Source: Vibrio jasicida CAIM 1864 = LMG 25398 | GTDB taxonomy: Bacteria; Pseudomonadota; Gammaproteobacteria; Enterobacterales; Vibrionaceae | Direction of reading: 5' to 3' | Assembly (NCBI RefSeq): GCF_000400365.1 | Contig: NZ_BAOG01000090.1 | Coordinates: 54,376-118,375, forward strand | Length of the DNA: 64,000 nucleotides | In this document: piece by piece, positions 34,198 through 44,300 of the stretch | Layout of the letters: each line of letters starts with the position of its first letter | How positions within the stretch are numbered: the first letter of the stretch is position 1 | The notes under the pieces: generated by a model | Databases searched by the model: none | What the model was told of the DNA's origin: nothing | Seen by the model: the letters and a program-made list of their open reading frames with translations, nothing else | Position numbers and translations under genes: made by a program

Positions 34198-35265
34198 TTA
34201 TTGCTTTAACGGTGGGCGAGTTTTTTCATCAACGCTTTGAGCGAAGTTCGACAATGCTTGGTAGTCGGCTGGAGACCAAGTGGAGCGTGACTTTAGCGCG
34301 CTAGGCAATGACGAAAATGCTTTTTCCTTGTCTTTTGCTATTAGTTCGACGCTCATCCACTGAGCGATGGGTTGTCGATCGGCAAAGTAAGCATCTAATG
34401 AAAGCTCATGGTTCGCACCGGAGTAATTGGGTGTTAATTGTAGCGCCATATGGTAGTCGCGGAATCTCACAACCCATTTATCTGGCAAGCGTTTTGAACT
34501 ATCCCACCATACTCCGTCTAGTTGTTGAATCTTTGCTTTTGTCACGGATTTAGGTTGTGCTTGCAGATCCTTTAATGCTTGTTGGAAGGCGCTGTCCATG
34601 GCTTTTGAAAAACTTTTAGGTGTTAGGTCTGGGTTACTGAGCAGTACCTGTTTTGCTAGGTTTGCACCAAGCATATTCGAGTAAAGATCTTCAGAGGAAA
34701 ACGCAGAGGCCAGTTCTTTAAAGCCACTCACCGACACCATGCCAAACCATTGAGCGATTTCATGCCATTGTGCGAGACGAAAAGCAGTCAGTGCTGCAGC
34801 TTGAGCGCTGCGTTCGATGTTTTCTTGCTCGCTGAGTTTGTTTTTATGCTCGTACCAACGAATACGTCGAACACGCAATTCTTCAGGCAGATCTAAGTGT
34901 GCTGCTCTGCCTAAATAGTGTCGATTTAACTGAAACAGATAGTAGGTGTAATCTGAGGTGTCCCGCACGTGTGCCGTATCAATAAAGCCGCCTAACTCGG
35001 TAAAAATCAGACCATTGGCTTCTTCATTTAATCCAAGCAGGCTGCCGGGTACAGACTCACTGCCGTCATTGTAGTGGTGAGTACCCACTTCGTTGCTAGA
35101 CAATACATTTTCTAAGGAGAAGAAGGGTACTGGCACGCTTCCTAACTCAGCTTTGAGATCGACTCCGAATGCGCAACATGGCCTGACGCCCACGGGCGCT
35201 TTCAGTGCTTGTGCTTGGACGAACCCGCTACAAAGGCTAAGTAGTAATAGTGCTGCTTTCTTCAA
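34198..35265 (-). CDS. Exported DUF4056-like protein
   Basis: 355 aa with a signal peptide (1-19, cleavage near VQAQA). Conserved-looking blocks: GGFIDTAHVRDTSDYTYYL, WHEIAQWFG with a His-Glu pair, and FSSEDLYSNMLGANLA. These match what I know of DUF4056; the His/Glu/Asp pattern suggests a metal-dependent hydrolase, but this is not established. The N-terminal RPCCAFG has two adjacent cysteines. It is the last gene of a three-gene envelope operon; its start lies 9 bases after the end of the barrel gene. Confidence 0.7.
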   Translation of the reverse strand: MKKAALLLLSLCSGFVQAQALKAPVGVRPCCAFGVDLKAELGSVPVPFFSLENVLSSNEVGTHHYNDGSESVPGSLLGLNEEANGLIFTELGGFIDTAHVRDTSDYTYYLFQLNRHYLGRAAHLDLPEELRVRRIRWYEHKNKLSEQENIERSAQAAALTAFRLAQWHEIAQWFGMVSVSGFKELASAFSSEDLYSNMLGANLAKQVLLSNPDLTPKSFSKAMDSAFQQALKDLQAQPKSVTKAKIQQLDGVWWDSSKRLPDKWVVRFRDYHMALQLTPNYSGANHELSLDAYFADRQPIAQWMSVELIAKDKEKAFSSLPSALKSRSTWSPADYQALSNFAQSVDEKTRPPLKQ

Positions 35266-35274
35266 ACCATACTC

Positions 35275-36399
35275 CTAGAATGCTTCATTGATTTGGAAAT
35301 AAAAACCGGTGCTGTCTTTACCTATACCAAGGTCGACACGGACATTAATGCGTGCTTTAAAGGCGAATCGATAGCCAACGCCGACGGTTGGTAGCCAGCT
35401 GCTGGCAAACAAATCGTGGTAGGTTGGCGCAATGTTACCTGCACCCAACCAACCAACCACACCGTGACGACCAGAAATGGTGTGGCGAATTTCTACTTGT
35501 GTCGAAAGCTGATGTTTGTCGCGATACTGCCCTTGGTAGTACCCGCGCATGCGTTGATCATCACCCAGTTGGGCGTAATCGAACCAAGGCGCGTCACCGA
35601 AAATAGATTGTGAATATACCTCCATCGCAACAATCGTCGTGTCAGACCATTGTTGGTAAAGGCGGTAGTTAGCAATAAGATTGTCGTAGTCTTCATCACT
35701 GCCCAGTGAATCTCTGTTCGCAACCCATTCGATATCGAGAAATTGCCCTTTCATGGGATTAGGTTCGAAATCGCGAGTATCGTATTCCATTCCGACTAAT
35801 ACGCCACTGCTGGTGGCGTCTGTGACTTCGGAAGGTAGGATGTCACCATCCACGCCATCAACTTTATTGAATGATTGCCATTGCCAGCCCAATTTCGCGT
35901 AGGTATTGGGTGCGACTTCTACTGCAATTTTGGGACTCAGTTGCAAGCGTTGTCCTTCGTACTGAACTTTGTTGCGATCATTCTCAGCTACTTGGCTGCC
36001 GATACCCCAATAGTATCCGGGAGTATGGCTGATCCACGCTTCACCAAGTAAGCGGACTTTGTCACTGTTTAGATAAGTGCGATTGTTCAAGCCCAAGCCA
36101 TAAGAACCTGAGGTTGAACCGTAAGAAGTGACAGTGACGGTTGAATAAGGGTCGCCTTGTTGCCAGTCGTATGGTGTGTACAACCCAACGGCGGCTACGC
36201 CGATTCCGAAGCCTTGCTCTGGGTTGACGAATGGACCCGGTAATACACCCCAATCGATTAACTTCGATTCATCCACAGTTTCGCTCGAACCCAGCTTAGT
36301 TAGGATGTCATCCATCAAGCTGCTCTCATCTTGCTGCATAGCAAAAACATGTGGTGTGCAAAACAGTGCTGCAATTGCAAGGGAATAAGAAGCTTTCAT
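35275..36399 (-). CDS. BamA/TamA-like outer-membrane barrel protein without POTRA domains
   Basis: 374 aa with a signal peptide (1-20, cleavage after VFA). Only about 55 residues precede the barrel, so there is no POTRA repeat. Alternating strands fill the rest; RMRGYYQGQYRD is the Omp85-type RGY/F strand-6 motif, and the sequence ends in a terminal Phe (NEAF) as outer-membrane barrels do. Annotated in relatives as surface antigen D15-like. Role unknown; short Omp85 proteins may move or anchor a partner, and the adjacent DUF4056 protein is a candidate. Confidence 0.8.
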   Translation of the reverse strand: MKASYSLAIAALFCTPHVFAMQQDESSLMDDILTKLGSSETVDESKLIDWGVLPGPFVNPEQGFGIGVAAVGLYTPYDWQQGDPYSTVTVTSYGSTSGSYGLGLNNRTYLNSDKVRLLGEAWISHTPGYYWGIGSQVAENDRNKVQYEGQRLQLSPKIAVEVAPNTYAKLGWQWQSFNKVDGVDGDILPSEVTDATSSGVLVGMEYDTRDFEPNPMKGQFLDIEWVANRDSLGSDEDYDNLIANYRLYQQWSDTTIVAMEVYSQSIFGDAPWFDYAQLGDDQRMRGYYQGQYRDKHQLSTQVEIRHTISGRHGVVGWLGAGNIAPTYHDLFASSWLPTVGVGYRFAFKARINVRVDLGIGKDSTGFYFQINEAF

Positions 36400-36411
36400 C
36401 TTCTCTTTACC

Positions 36412-37230
36412 TTAGAAACGACGATCTATAGAGAAGAAGATGCTTTCACGATCACCAAAGCCGGCTTCACCTAAAAGGTACCAATCGTCATTGATTTGGT
36501 ATTGCATGCCTGCGATGGTGTTCCATTCGGACTCCAAATGCTGTTTAACGTCGAAGCGACCAGAGAGGTTGATACCGGCTTGTTTCAACGTACCTGAAAG
36601 TTCTTGTTCTACGTTTTGGTACATCGCACCAACCCAAAGTCGAACTGGTACTCCATTTTTGTGGAAGTCGAAGCCAACACGAGGAGAGACGACGATCGCG
36701 TCAATTGCACCGTCGATCACATTGAGATTTGTTTGGGTGTAGCTTGCGTCAACAAGGGCAAATAGTTGGTCGTATCCGCCAGCAAGAACAAAACCACCAC
36801 CGTAGGTGTACCCTTCGAGGTCTAGGCGGAATGGAAATTCACCAATTTTTTGGCCAAGGACACTGACTTTTACGTTGGTCTCTGAATAGCCATCCAGTGT
36901 ACCCACCAACCCATACACATTTAGGAATGGAAGCAGCCAAACATCACCGCGCAACGTCACCACATCGCTGGCTTGTTTTCCTGCGCCAGCTTCCATGTTG
37001 AGCATTTTCTCTAAGCCATGCAGTCCGCTTAGAGCAATAGAATCGACATTGATGCCTTGTTCCATACTCATATAGCTTAGGTTTAAGCCAAAGGGTTTTG
37101 GTAAGTCATAGCCAAGTGCTTCTGCTTTATCTTTCCAGATTGGCAGTGAGATCGAGTCAGCATTCGCCACGCCAGTGAATAGACAGGAAGCGGCAACAAG
37201 CAAGGAGCGTAATTTCATAAGTAACTTCAT
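36412..37230 (-). CDS. Unknown outer-membrane beta-barrel protein
   Basis: 272 aa with a signal peptide (1-24, cleavage after ANA). It contains alternating amphipathic strands with aromatic belts and ends in a terminal Phe (IDRRF), a barrel-assembly signal. First gene of the operon with the Omp85-like barrel (12 bases apart) and DUF4056 protein. Family not recognised by name. It lies opposite a TetR regulator and a tandem operator-like repeat, so expression is probably conditional. Confidence 0.72.
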   Translation of the reverse strand: MKLLMKLRSLLVAASCLFTGVANADSISLPIWKDKAEALGYDLPKPFGLNLSYMSMEQGINVDSIALSGLHGLEKMLNMEAGAGKQASDVVTLRGDVWLLPFLNVYGLVGTLDGYSETNVKVSVLGQKIGEFPFRLDLEGYTYGGGFVLAGGYDQLFALVDASYTQTNLNVIDGAIDAIVVSPRVGFDFHKNGVPVRLWVGAMYQNVEQELSGTLKQAGINLSGRFDVKQHLESEWNTIAGMQYQINDDWYLLGEAGFGDRESIFFSIDRRF

Positions 37231-37418
37231 TAAACGTGACGATCACAACAACACCAGGGGTCTTGTAATAAGGGCATCGACTCTGGAGTTTGCGTCACGG
37301 AAAAATCACAGCTTCATCAGAAGGACGAAGCGCCACAGCGTGAGTTAAGAGTGATTATTGTTTGGTATTTTCGTGGAATCTTAACGTCGGCGAGCGCATC
37401 TTACTCCTAAAATTAAGA

Positions 37419-37440
37419 AAGTAAACTTCAAAGTATACTT
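37419..37440. promoter_or_regulatory. Candidate TetR operator
   Basis: AAGTAAACTT (37419-37428) and AAGTATACTT (37431-37440): two adjacent 10-bp palindromic units with a 12-bp period, placed between the divergent tetR and barrel genes, 58 bases before the tetR start. Confidence 0.6.
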
Positions 37441-37498
37441 TTGATTGTTGTGCGCTATACTCTGCATCCACTTACATGAGGTTGGTGAATCTAGGACC

Positions 37499-38095
37499 AT
37501 GAAACTTTCAGAAAAGAAACGCTTAGCGCTGATTGAAGCAGCTCAACAAGAGTTCATTGAACACGGTTATAGCAGTGCGAATATGGACAGAGTGTGTGAG
37601 CGAGCAGCAACATCAAAGCGAACCTTATATCGCCATTTTGAAAGTAAGGATGTGTTGTTTATTGAGTCGATCCAATCGGTGCTTGAAACACAAAGAGCGC
37701 GTTTGCAACTCACATACAGGCAAGATGTGGATATAGAATCTCAGCTTCGTGACTATTTGTATTCTAAGCTGGATTCTATGTACGAAGACTTTGGTTTGCC
37801 TTTGGCTAAAATGGTGATCAGTGAGTTTATGCGTACACCGGATTTAGCCGAAAACTACCTTCATCAACTTCAACGTCAAGATGAACTTCTCCAAGCTTGG
37901 TTTGCTGAGGCGATAGCAGACGGAAAATTCAAACCTCTTGATCCTGCAATGATGAGTAACATGCTGATGTGTTTGCTCAAGGGCAACTTTTTGTGGCCAC
38001 AACTGGTGGCGAATCAAGCTGTACCAAATGAAGAACAGCGCAAGGAAACCGTTGAATCAATCCTGACGCTGTTTTTCAATGGTTATTGTTGTTAA
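37499..38095 (+). CDS. TetR-family transcriptional regulator
   Basis: 198 aa from the ATG at 37499 with AGGA just before it. Helix-turn-helix at about 24-50 (SANMDRVCERAATSKRTLYRHFESKD), then a helical ligand domain resembling the TetR_C AefR-like group. Probably represses the divergent outer-membrane operon and itself through the palindromes at 37419-37440. Ends nine bases from the convergent DUF1835 gene, with no obvious terminator between. Confidence 0.88.
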   Translation: MKLSEKKRLALIEAAQQEFIEHGYSSANMDRVCERAATSKRTLYRHFESKDVLFIESIQSVLETQRARLQLTYRQDVDIESQLRDYLYSKLDSMYEDFGLPLAKMVISEFMRTPDLAENYLHQLQRQDELLQAWFAEAIADGKFKPLDPAMMSNMLMCLLKGNFLWPQLVANQAVPNEEQRKETVESILTLFFNGYCC

Positions 38096-38104
38096 CTCTT
38101 ATCT

Positions 38105-39376
38105 CTAATTTGTGGTTAAGCGACGCAATGTAGGCAGTTGCTCGTGATCCCATGTCCAGAAGTCTTGCCTTTGATTGCGGATGCCTCCAACCCAGTAACT
38201 TTGTGTGGCTCGGCATTTACCATTCAAGCATGCTTGACCTTGTTTACTTAAACTAACTTGATGTTCCCACCAGTTTTTCTCGAGTTCACTTATCGTAAAC
38301 AGCGGTTCTTCGTATTGGGAGAGTGGTAATAGCAAAGCGTAAAACATCACATCACCCAAGGTTGGTAGTGGTTCCTTGGTGAGGTACTGCTGAAACCAAT
38401 CTTTGACCGTAATTGGGACGCTGTGCTTAGCTAATGTTTCCAATGCCAATCTTTGCGTGAGGCTCAACCCTGAACTTGAATGAGGCAATTCTTGAAGGTG
38501 CCGTTTTAATACAGTTTTGATGTTTGGCAAGCAATCTAACTCGTGATGTTTGATTAAATTCAAAAGTGAATCCGGCGTGGGGGATGTTAACGCGTGCCAA
38601 CACCGGGCGGTTTGACTTAATAGTCTTGCAGAGACAGGTTTTCGGTGTTGCCAGCAAGAGCGAATGGCTTCTGCGGGCAGTTGCCCAAACCCAATAAAGC
38701 GCTCGGTTCCCGGAAACTGATTGAATTCGATGATCTCAATGATTTTGCCTTCGGTTTCCTCTAGCAGAGAGAGCCCTCGAAGTAGCATGAATTGATCGTA
38801 GGCATCATGTTCAACCCAAAAAACGATACGTTCATACTGCACGTCGAGCAGGGTATGGATATTGTCTTGCTCAAACTGCGCTACCTCTTGCACCGAGTCT
38901 TTTCTCCCCATAACAGGCAGCAATCGGTCCACAACGTATTGTGCTCTTAGGGCAAGAAACGTGTTGTCATCATCGGGAATTGGACCAATACACAACGGAT
39001 CAATCATGGGCAAGAAGTCACCTTCGAAACCGCATGTCTTTAGTTGCTGCTGAATGTCATGACCGCAGCGTACATGCAGCGTTGTCAACTCGGCATCGAG
39101 TGGCTTTTCTTGATTATCAATGGCACGTTTATGGAATTCGAGCTTTTCCACGTGCGCTTTTAACTTGCTCCAACTAGGTAAACCAAGCTCTCTTGCTAAG
39201 GCGTGTTGCACATCCGAAAGTTTGACTGATTCTGGCGTGAGCTTTTCTGGCTGAGTATGAAACTGCTTAACCAGCTTTAAGGTATCTTCATTATTTTGGC
39301 GGATCGCTTTCAAGCGTTTTTTTGCCACGGATTTTTGCTGGTTTAGATTAATTGAGAAGCTGTTGTGAGATTGCAT
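38105..39376 (-). CDS. DUF1835-domain protein
   Basis: 423 aa, cytoplasmic. An N-terminal basic part (15-75) looks like the ankyrin-associated helical segment seen in small Gram-negative proteins (VKLSDVQHALARELGLPSW). Then comes a DUF1835 domain (about 95-215: LHVRCGHDIQQQLK, FLPMIDPLCIGPIP, RIVFWVEHDAYDQ) and a DUF3658-like C-terminal region. Function not established. One cysteine cluster (QACLNGKC) lies near the end. Single gene. Confidence 0.72.
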   Translation of the reverse strand: MQSHNSFSINLNQQKSVAKKRLKAIRQNNEDTLKLVKQFHTQPEKLTPESVKLSDVQHALARELGLPSWSKLKAHVEKLEFHKRAIDNQEKPLDAELTTLHVRCGHDIQQQLKTCGFEGDFLPMIDPLCIGPIPDDDNTFLALRAQYVVDRLLPVMGRKDSVQEVAQFEQDNIHTLLDVQYERIVFWVEHDAYDQFMLLRGLSLLEETEGKIIEIIEFNQFPGTERFIGFGQLPAEAIRSCWQHRKPVSARLLSQTARCWHALTSPTPDSLLNLIKHHELDCLPNIKTVLKRHLQELPHSSSGLSLTQRLALETLAKHSVPITVKDWFQQYLTKEPLPTLGDVMFYALLLPLSQYEEPLFTISELEKNWWEHQVSLSKQGQACLNGKCRATQSYWVGGIRNQRQDFWTWDHEQLPTLRRLTTN

Positions 39377-39514
39377 TTTTCACCTTTCTTATTCTTCCAC
39401 ACTCGCCTTAACAGAAGCTATAAAGAAGGTAAAAACAAATTGTTCCTGCTAATGAGAGCAGGGAAGTTGAATTGCCATGAACTGAGTTCTTTCCGCGAGT
39501 GTTGGGCGCTTTAG

Positions 39515-39545
39515 GCTTGAGCACCCTGATATTAGGTGCTCAAGC
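39515..39545. terminator. Perfect 11-bp hairpin between lysR and DUF1835 genes
   Basis: GCTTGAGCACC (39515-39525) / GGTGCTCAAGC (39535-39545). It follows the leftward lysR gene, but there is no T-run on that side; on the other strand TTTG follows. Termination is likely but unproven. Confidence 0.4.
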
Positions 39546-39607
39546 TTTGTCATGCAATACGTTGCGAGAGAATGGTGTCACAAAATAAAAGATTGGAGTC
39601 AAGAGGG

Positions 39608-40498
39608 TTAAGCTCGGTATTCGGCGCTTTTTAGCAAAGCTTGGTATAGCGCAAGGGCAGCGGGGCCACTTTTCGCACCTTTAGGTAATGTAAGGTGCAA
39701 AGCCACTTGATACTGATTGGAGTGTTCTAATTCTAATACTTTGATTTTGTTGTTCTGACGATATTCGACCAGATGTTGAGGTAACCGACAAAACCCGACA
39801 CTTTGTTCTACGGCTCTGAAAGCGTGGTCAAAATTATCGACAGTAATTCGCTGGCGCGCTCTCAGCCAACCCACATTTTGCTTCGCTTTATCAGAGTCTC
39901 CTAGATCACGCACTACAATCTGGCTGGTGGTCGCAAAGTCTGCCAGTGACACTTGTGGTTTTCGCGCAAGCGGATGATGTGCCGAAATCACTGGTACCAT
40001 CGTGATCGTACCGAACGCTTCTGCTGGGTAGTTAGTAATGGGAAGGTTGATGATCGCGATGTCTGCTAATTCATTCACTACCATGTCTGTGGTTTTACTC
40101 AGAGAGGTTTCTACTACTTGAACTGAAGTTGTGTTGTTTTGTGTGAGAAATTCGCTAAGTGGAGTATAGAGCCAACTTGGATCGCACAGGTGATCGATAG
40201 CTACCGTAATTTGCGACTCTACACCGCTATTTAGTTGTTCACTGATCATTTCAAGTTCACGAGCCTGCTCAAGCATTGACTGCGCACGACGTAGCATCGT
40301 CTTGCCGTGTTCGGTTAACCCCGCCTTACGACCTTTTACTTCTATTAGCTTGATACCAAGCTGGTCTTCGAGTTTTTTCACCGAATAGATAAGCGTGGTA
40401 TGGCTTTTATTGAGCGTTACTGCGGCTGACTGAATGCTTCCCGCCTGTTCAATTGCTTGTAGTGTTTGCCACTGCTCTAAGGTTGTTTTGAGTCTCAT
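39608..40498 (-). CDS. LysR-family transcriptional regulator, divergent from ydhR
   Basis: 296 aa. N-terminal helix-turn-helix (about 8-66; LQAIEQAGSIQSAAVTLNKSHTTLIYSVKKLE), then a LysR substrate-binding domain. The helix with HTTLIYS replaces the more usual SAVS form. It is divergent from the ydhR-like gene with 109 bases between, the classic arrangement for a LysR regulator and its target operon. Confidence 0.9.
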   Translation of the reverse strand: MRLKTTLEQWQTLQAIEQAGSIQSAAVTLNKSHTTLIYSVKKLEDQLGIKLIEVKGRKAGLTEHGKTMLRRAQSMLEQARELEMISEQLNSGVESQITVAIDHLCDPSWLYTPLSEFLTQNNTTSVQVVETSLSKTTDMVVNELADIAIINLPITNYPAEAFGTITMVPVISAHHPLARKPQVSLADFATTSQIVVRDLGDSDKAKQNVGWLRARQRITVDNFDHAFRAVEQSVGFCRLPQHLVEYRQNNKIKVLELEHSNQYQVALHLTLPKGAKSGPAALALYQALLKSAEYRA

Positions 40499-40607
40499 CG
40501 GTCAGTTTTTTCCACAGTTAATGGCAAAATTATGAACTTTTTTGTCAGTTTTATAAAGGCAATAATCTTTTCATCGAAAGCGAGTCAATAATAAGAGGAG
40601 ACTCAAG

Positions 40608-40916
40608 ATGGCGAAATTACTGCAAGTTGATTTTGAATTTCATGGCCCATTTGGTGAAGAGATGTCGAATGCTCTGATCGATTTAGCGAAATCAATTAAC
40701 CAAGAGCCGGGCATGATTTGGAAAATCTGGACGGAAAGCGAAAAAGACAAACTCGGTGGTGGTATCTATCTTTTTGAAGATGAAGCCACGGCGCAAGCTT
40801 ATCTCGAAATGCACACTGCTCGTTTGAAACAGATGGGTGTAGAAGAAGTAAGAGGCCAGATATTTGATATCAATACGCCGCTGAGCATCATCAACCAAGG
40901 CCCAATCGGAGAGTAA
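40608..40916 (+). CDS. ydhR: YdhR-family putative mono-oxygenase
   Basis: 102 aa, nearly the size of E. coli YdhR and very similar in key blocks: FEFHGPFGEEM, SINQEPGMIWKIWTESE, GGIYLFEDEATAQAYLE and GVEEVRGQIFDIN. Dimeric ferredoxin-like (ABM-type) fold; a mono-oxygenase role on aromatic compounds is proposed for the family but not proven. AGAGGAG precedes the ATG. Probably co-transcribed with the membrane protein that starts four bases later. Confidence 0.88.
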   Translation: MAKLLQVDFEFHGPFGEEMSNALIDLAKSINQEPGMIWKIWTESEKDKLGGGIYLFEDEATAQAYLEMHTARLKQMGVEEVRGQIFDINTPLSIINQGPIGE

Positions 40917-40920
40917 CATT

Positions 40921-41295
40921 ATGACTAACCGCACTTTTCTAACCGTTCATGGTGTCATATATACGGTATTTGCGTTTGCGCTGTTTTTTGTTCCGACCAT
41001 GATGTGGCCGATGTATGGCGTACAAATTAACGACCAGTACGCGCTGTTTTTATCGCAGCACACGTCGATCTTTTTAGGTGGGATTGCTGCGGTCAGTTTG
41101 ATGCTACGTGATGTGGAACCTAGTAACACAGCCAAGCAACTGTTCAAAGCGCTGTTGGTCACGAATCTATTAGGCGTGGTGATCACCACTTACGCAGGCA
41201 TTACAGGTGTGTTTGTTGGCTTTGGTTGGAGTGACCCTGCTTTCTTCTTATTACTGAGTGCGCTCACTTTTATTCAATGGAAGAAACAATCGTAG
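40921..41295 (+). CDS. Small membrane protein downstream of ydhR
   Basis: 124 aa with four predicted hydrophobic segments (about 8-28, 45-62, 76-98, 100-120). No catalytic motif recognised. It starts four bases after the YdhR-like gene and shares its terminator, so the two are one unit under the divergent LysR regulator. Function unknown. Confidence 0.72.
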   Translation: MTNRTFLTVHGVIYTVFAFALFFVPTMMWPMYGVQINDQYALFLSQHTSIFLGGIAAVSLMLRDVEPSNTAKQLFKALLVTNLLGVVITTYAGITGVFVGFGWSDPAFFLLLSALTFIQWKKQS

Positions 41296-41312
41296 AACAA
41301 ACCATATCAAGA

Positions 41313-41345
41313 AAGCCCCGCGATGCGCGCGGGGCTTGCTTTTTT
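41313..41345. terminator. Terminator after the ydhR operon
   Basis: AAGCCCCGCG (41313-41322) / CGCGGGGCTT (41328-41337), followed rightward by GCTTTTTT. It may also serve the convergent gene ending at 41344. Confidence 0.9.
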
Positions 41346-44300
41346 AATGAGGCATAAACTCGCCACCATCTTTCATTATCTTTTTCGCAATACGGTTCAT
41401 GACACGGATGAAGACGCGCCGAGCCAAACCATATTTAACGTTCGTTACCGCGATACGACATAAGTTGTCTTTCTCATCAAAACCATAAAACACCTTCGCT
41501 CCACACTTATCGAGATAAATTGCAGCAACATTGTTGGCTTTTGTTTCATCTGGTTGAATGAGTGCTACGGGGGAGCTCTGTTTGACCGCATTTTTCCATA
41601 GCGATTTTTTTGATTGAGTCTCGGTTATGGTGTTTGTACTGCCAACGAAAAGCACTCGGCTTTTCACGCGCTGTTCCATAAAAGCGTAGGTTGGATTTGA
41701 AGCATAGAACCACTGTGTCGGCTCGGCAGGAGTGACGTGGATTTCAGCGATTTCCAATTGGTTGTCTTTTGTATGACAGTGAACGGGCATCGGCTTTTCT
41801 GGCAACTTACAACCAAAGATCATTCCGTACGGCTTCGTTTTCGCATCCACAAAATCGAGGAGCCCCTGATTAAGGCTGATCGAACCAATATGAGAGCTTT
41901 CAAATGGTGCTTTTTGTTGAGCTTCTTCCAGTAGCGCCATTTGCCTAGGGCTATCATCGACGACATGGAACACTTTGTCCGCAAGCAAGTCGCCATTTGG
42001 ATGATAAATTCGATATCGATAGACGCCGGTAGAGTTAGAACTTTTTTCGCCTAGGTTCCAAGTCAAACAGTTGGAGTGATTCAGCTGAATCGAAGACTCA
42101 TATTCATGTGAGTAACCTCCAATTGAAGCTCTGTATGGGTGATCGATGCGAACTGTTAGGGCGACTTCAGGTTCATAACCGTCCTTGTCGTCATCATCTT
42201 CTGGGAAATAGCCGATACGAAGTCCAAAACAACGTTGATCTTCCGCACGAACTAGGGTGGTTTGTTTTATTAATTCGCTTGGGTCATCATCTTCTGGAAT
42301 ATGGTAAATGCCCCAATCGAGCAACTCAAAAGGAGAAAGCGCAGCATGACGATATTTTCCAGCTTGTATATCGGCAACAAGCTGTTGGACTTTCAACGAT
42401 GGGTGCTGCGCATATTCACTGATGAGTGTTGTGAACTCTGGGAGGTTAGCGACCAACTCAATCAGCTTAAGTAGTTGGCTTATCTCCAACTGATCTGTAT
42501 AGCGCTTTAGATCGGTTTGTTTGGCAAACCAAGGCATCGCATTGACCCAATGCTGCTTAATTGCATACTTGAGTAAGACGATCAGTTGCGCATCACGTTC
42601 ATACAGTTGTTGAAATAATTCAGGTAGAGAAAGCTCTCGTTCATTCTCAAGCTGCTTCAACCCAAGACTTGGTTTGATTGCAAGTAGGTTCAACAGATTA
42701 TCTTGTATATGTGGTGAGGCTTTCCAATACAGTTCATCAATACCAGGAATACCGTAACTGGTATCAAAATCACTGATGAAGTTAGTTTTTAGTGTATCCA
42801 GTAATTTTTGTAACTGCTCTGAGTTTAGCGATGTCGTTTGGGCGATCTGAGCAGTGATCCACTCTACTGTCTCGGATTGCTCTGTGGTGATGGTGTAACC
42901 ATTAGGGTTACGACGTCCCATTTGTTCACTTACGGTGTAGCGAAGAGAGTCTAAGAGCGCTTCATCATAGTAACTGGTTTTGATATTTGGTCTTCGTTGC
43001 TCCAGCAGCTCGAAGAAGCGCAGCTCAGCATCCGGACGGAGTTGTTTTAGTGCTGATCGAACGCATTGTTTGCTTTGTTCTGTTTGTTGCTGCGCTTCGA
43101 ACTGATCGAAATACATGTCCATCAAACTGATTTCATCATCGTCCCTACGATCGATTTGAGACAATAGTAATTCCAAGCGCCCAGTCAGTTTATCGATCTC
43201 TGAATGGTATTCTAAGTCATCGACAAATGAGTGTGATTGATCGCTTAACTCTCCATAACGATCGCAATAAAAATAAGACAGCATGCGAGTGACTTTCGCC
43301 GGAGCTGATGTCAACCAGAGTAAAAGTAAGCGATGGCAATAGATTTGCTCAGGAGTATTTTGTAGTGAGCCCCAAACATGAGCGGCGACTAATAGCTTTT
43401 GGGCTTTGTCGTCAAAGTCACGCAGAAACTCATAGTAAGGCTGATTTTTGTTGATTTGTCTGCTGTCACTGAGCTGTTCGATATTTCCTTTAAAAGATTT
43501 TAGCGTGACATCGAAATCATCGCTTTCATTGCTTAGAAATGCATCGACGATCTTCCAATCTTGTTTTGCTTGGGACTCCTCTTCCTCTGTGAGAGGAACG
43601 TATCGCCAACGTTTCTCGGCAGTCTCAATACAATGGAATCGACTGTTTTCACTCAAGGTGAGAAGAAGCTCTGACTTTAGGCTTGAGGCAAGTTTGTCCT
43701 CAAATGCTTCTGTCGCCCTGTCGTTGATACCGTGCTTTTTATCGTGGTAAAGCATGCCAGCACAGAAGGCCAGTTGACTGGCTAAGCTAAACTCGTCATC
43801 AAACGCGTCAGCCAATTGTTCGAGAAGATCAGTTGCCTCTTCACGATGTTTGTTCAATAACTCATGGGCAAGCTGGGTCTCTTTCTGGCGAATATTGTCT
43901 CGGTATGCACCACATTCTTTGACATAGTTTAGAAACTGCGCCTTCCAATCACCGTTATAGCGTTGGGTGAAATCCTCATCACTTATGAGCTCAAAGTCGT
44001 GGACAAGCCCATGAGCCACATCGGCATGAAAAGACGCTTTGTTGTTCCAACAATGTAATACGTCAAACAAGCGTAAGATCTTTTGATTGTTTTCCGCTAT
44101 CGCTGCGTCATCCAAGTCTTCATTGTGCCAATCGTGTAGGATGTCACCGGCAATGGTCATCATCTCTTCGTGATAAGAGTCATAGCGGCCGAGGTAATAT
44201 TCGAATTTCTCGGAGATATCGAAGTTACCTTTTCTCGCAGCGATTTGAATGTTACACGGTTCAATCACATCTAGGACTTGTGCATCTTCCCCACTCTCGA

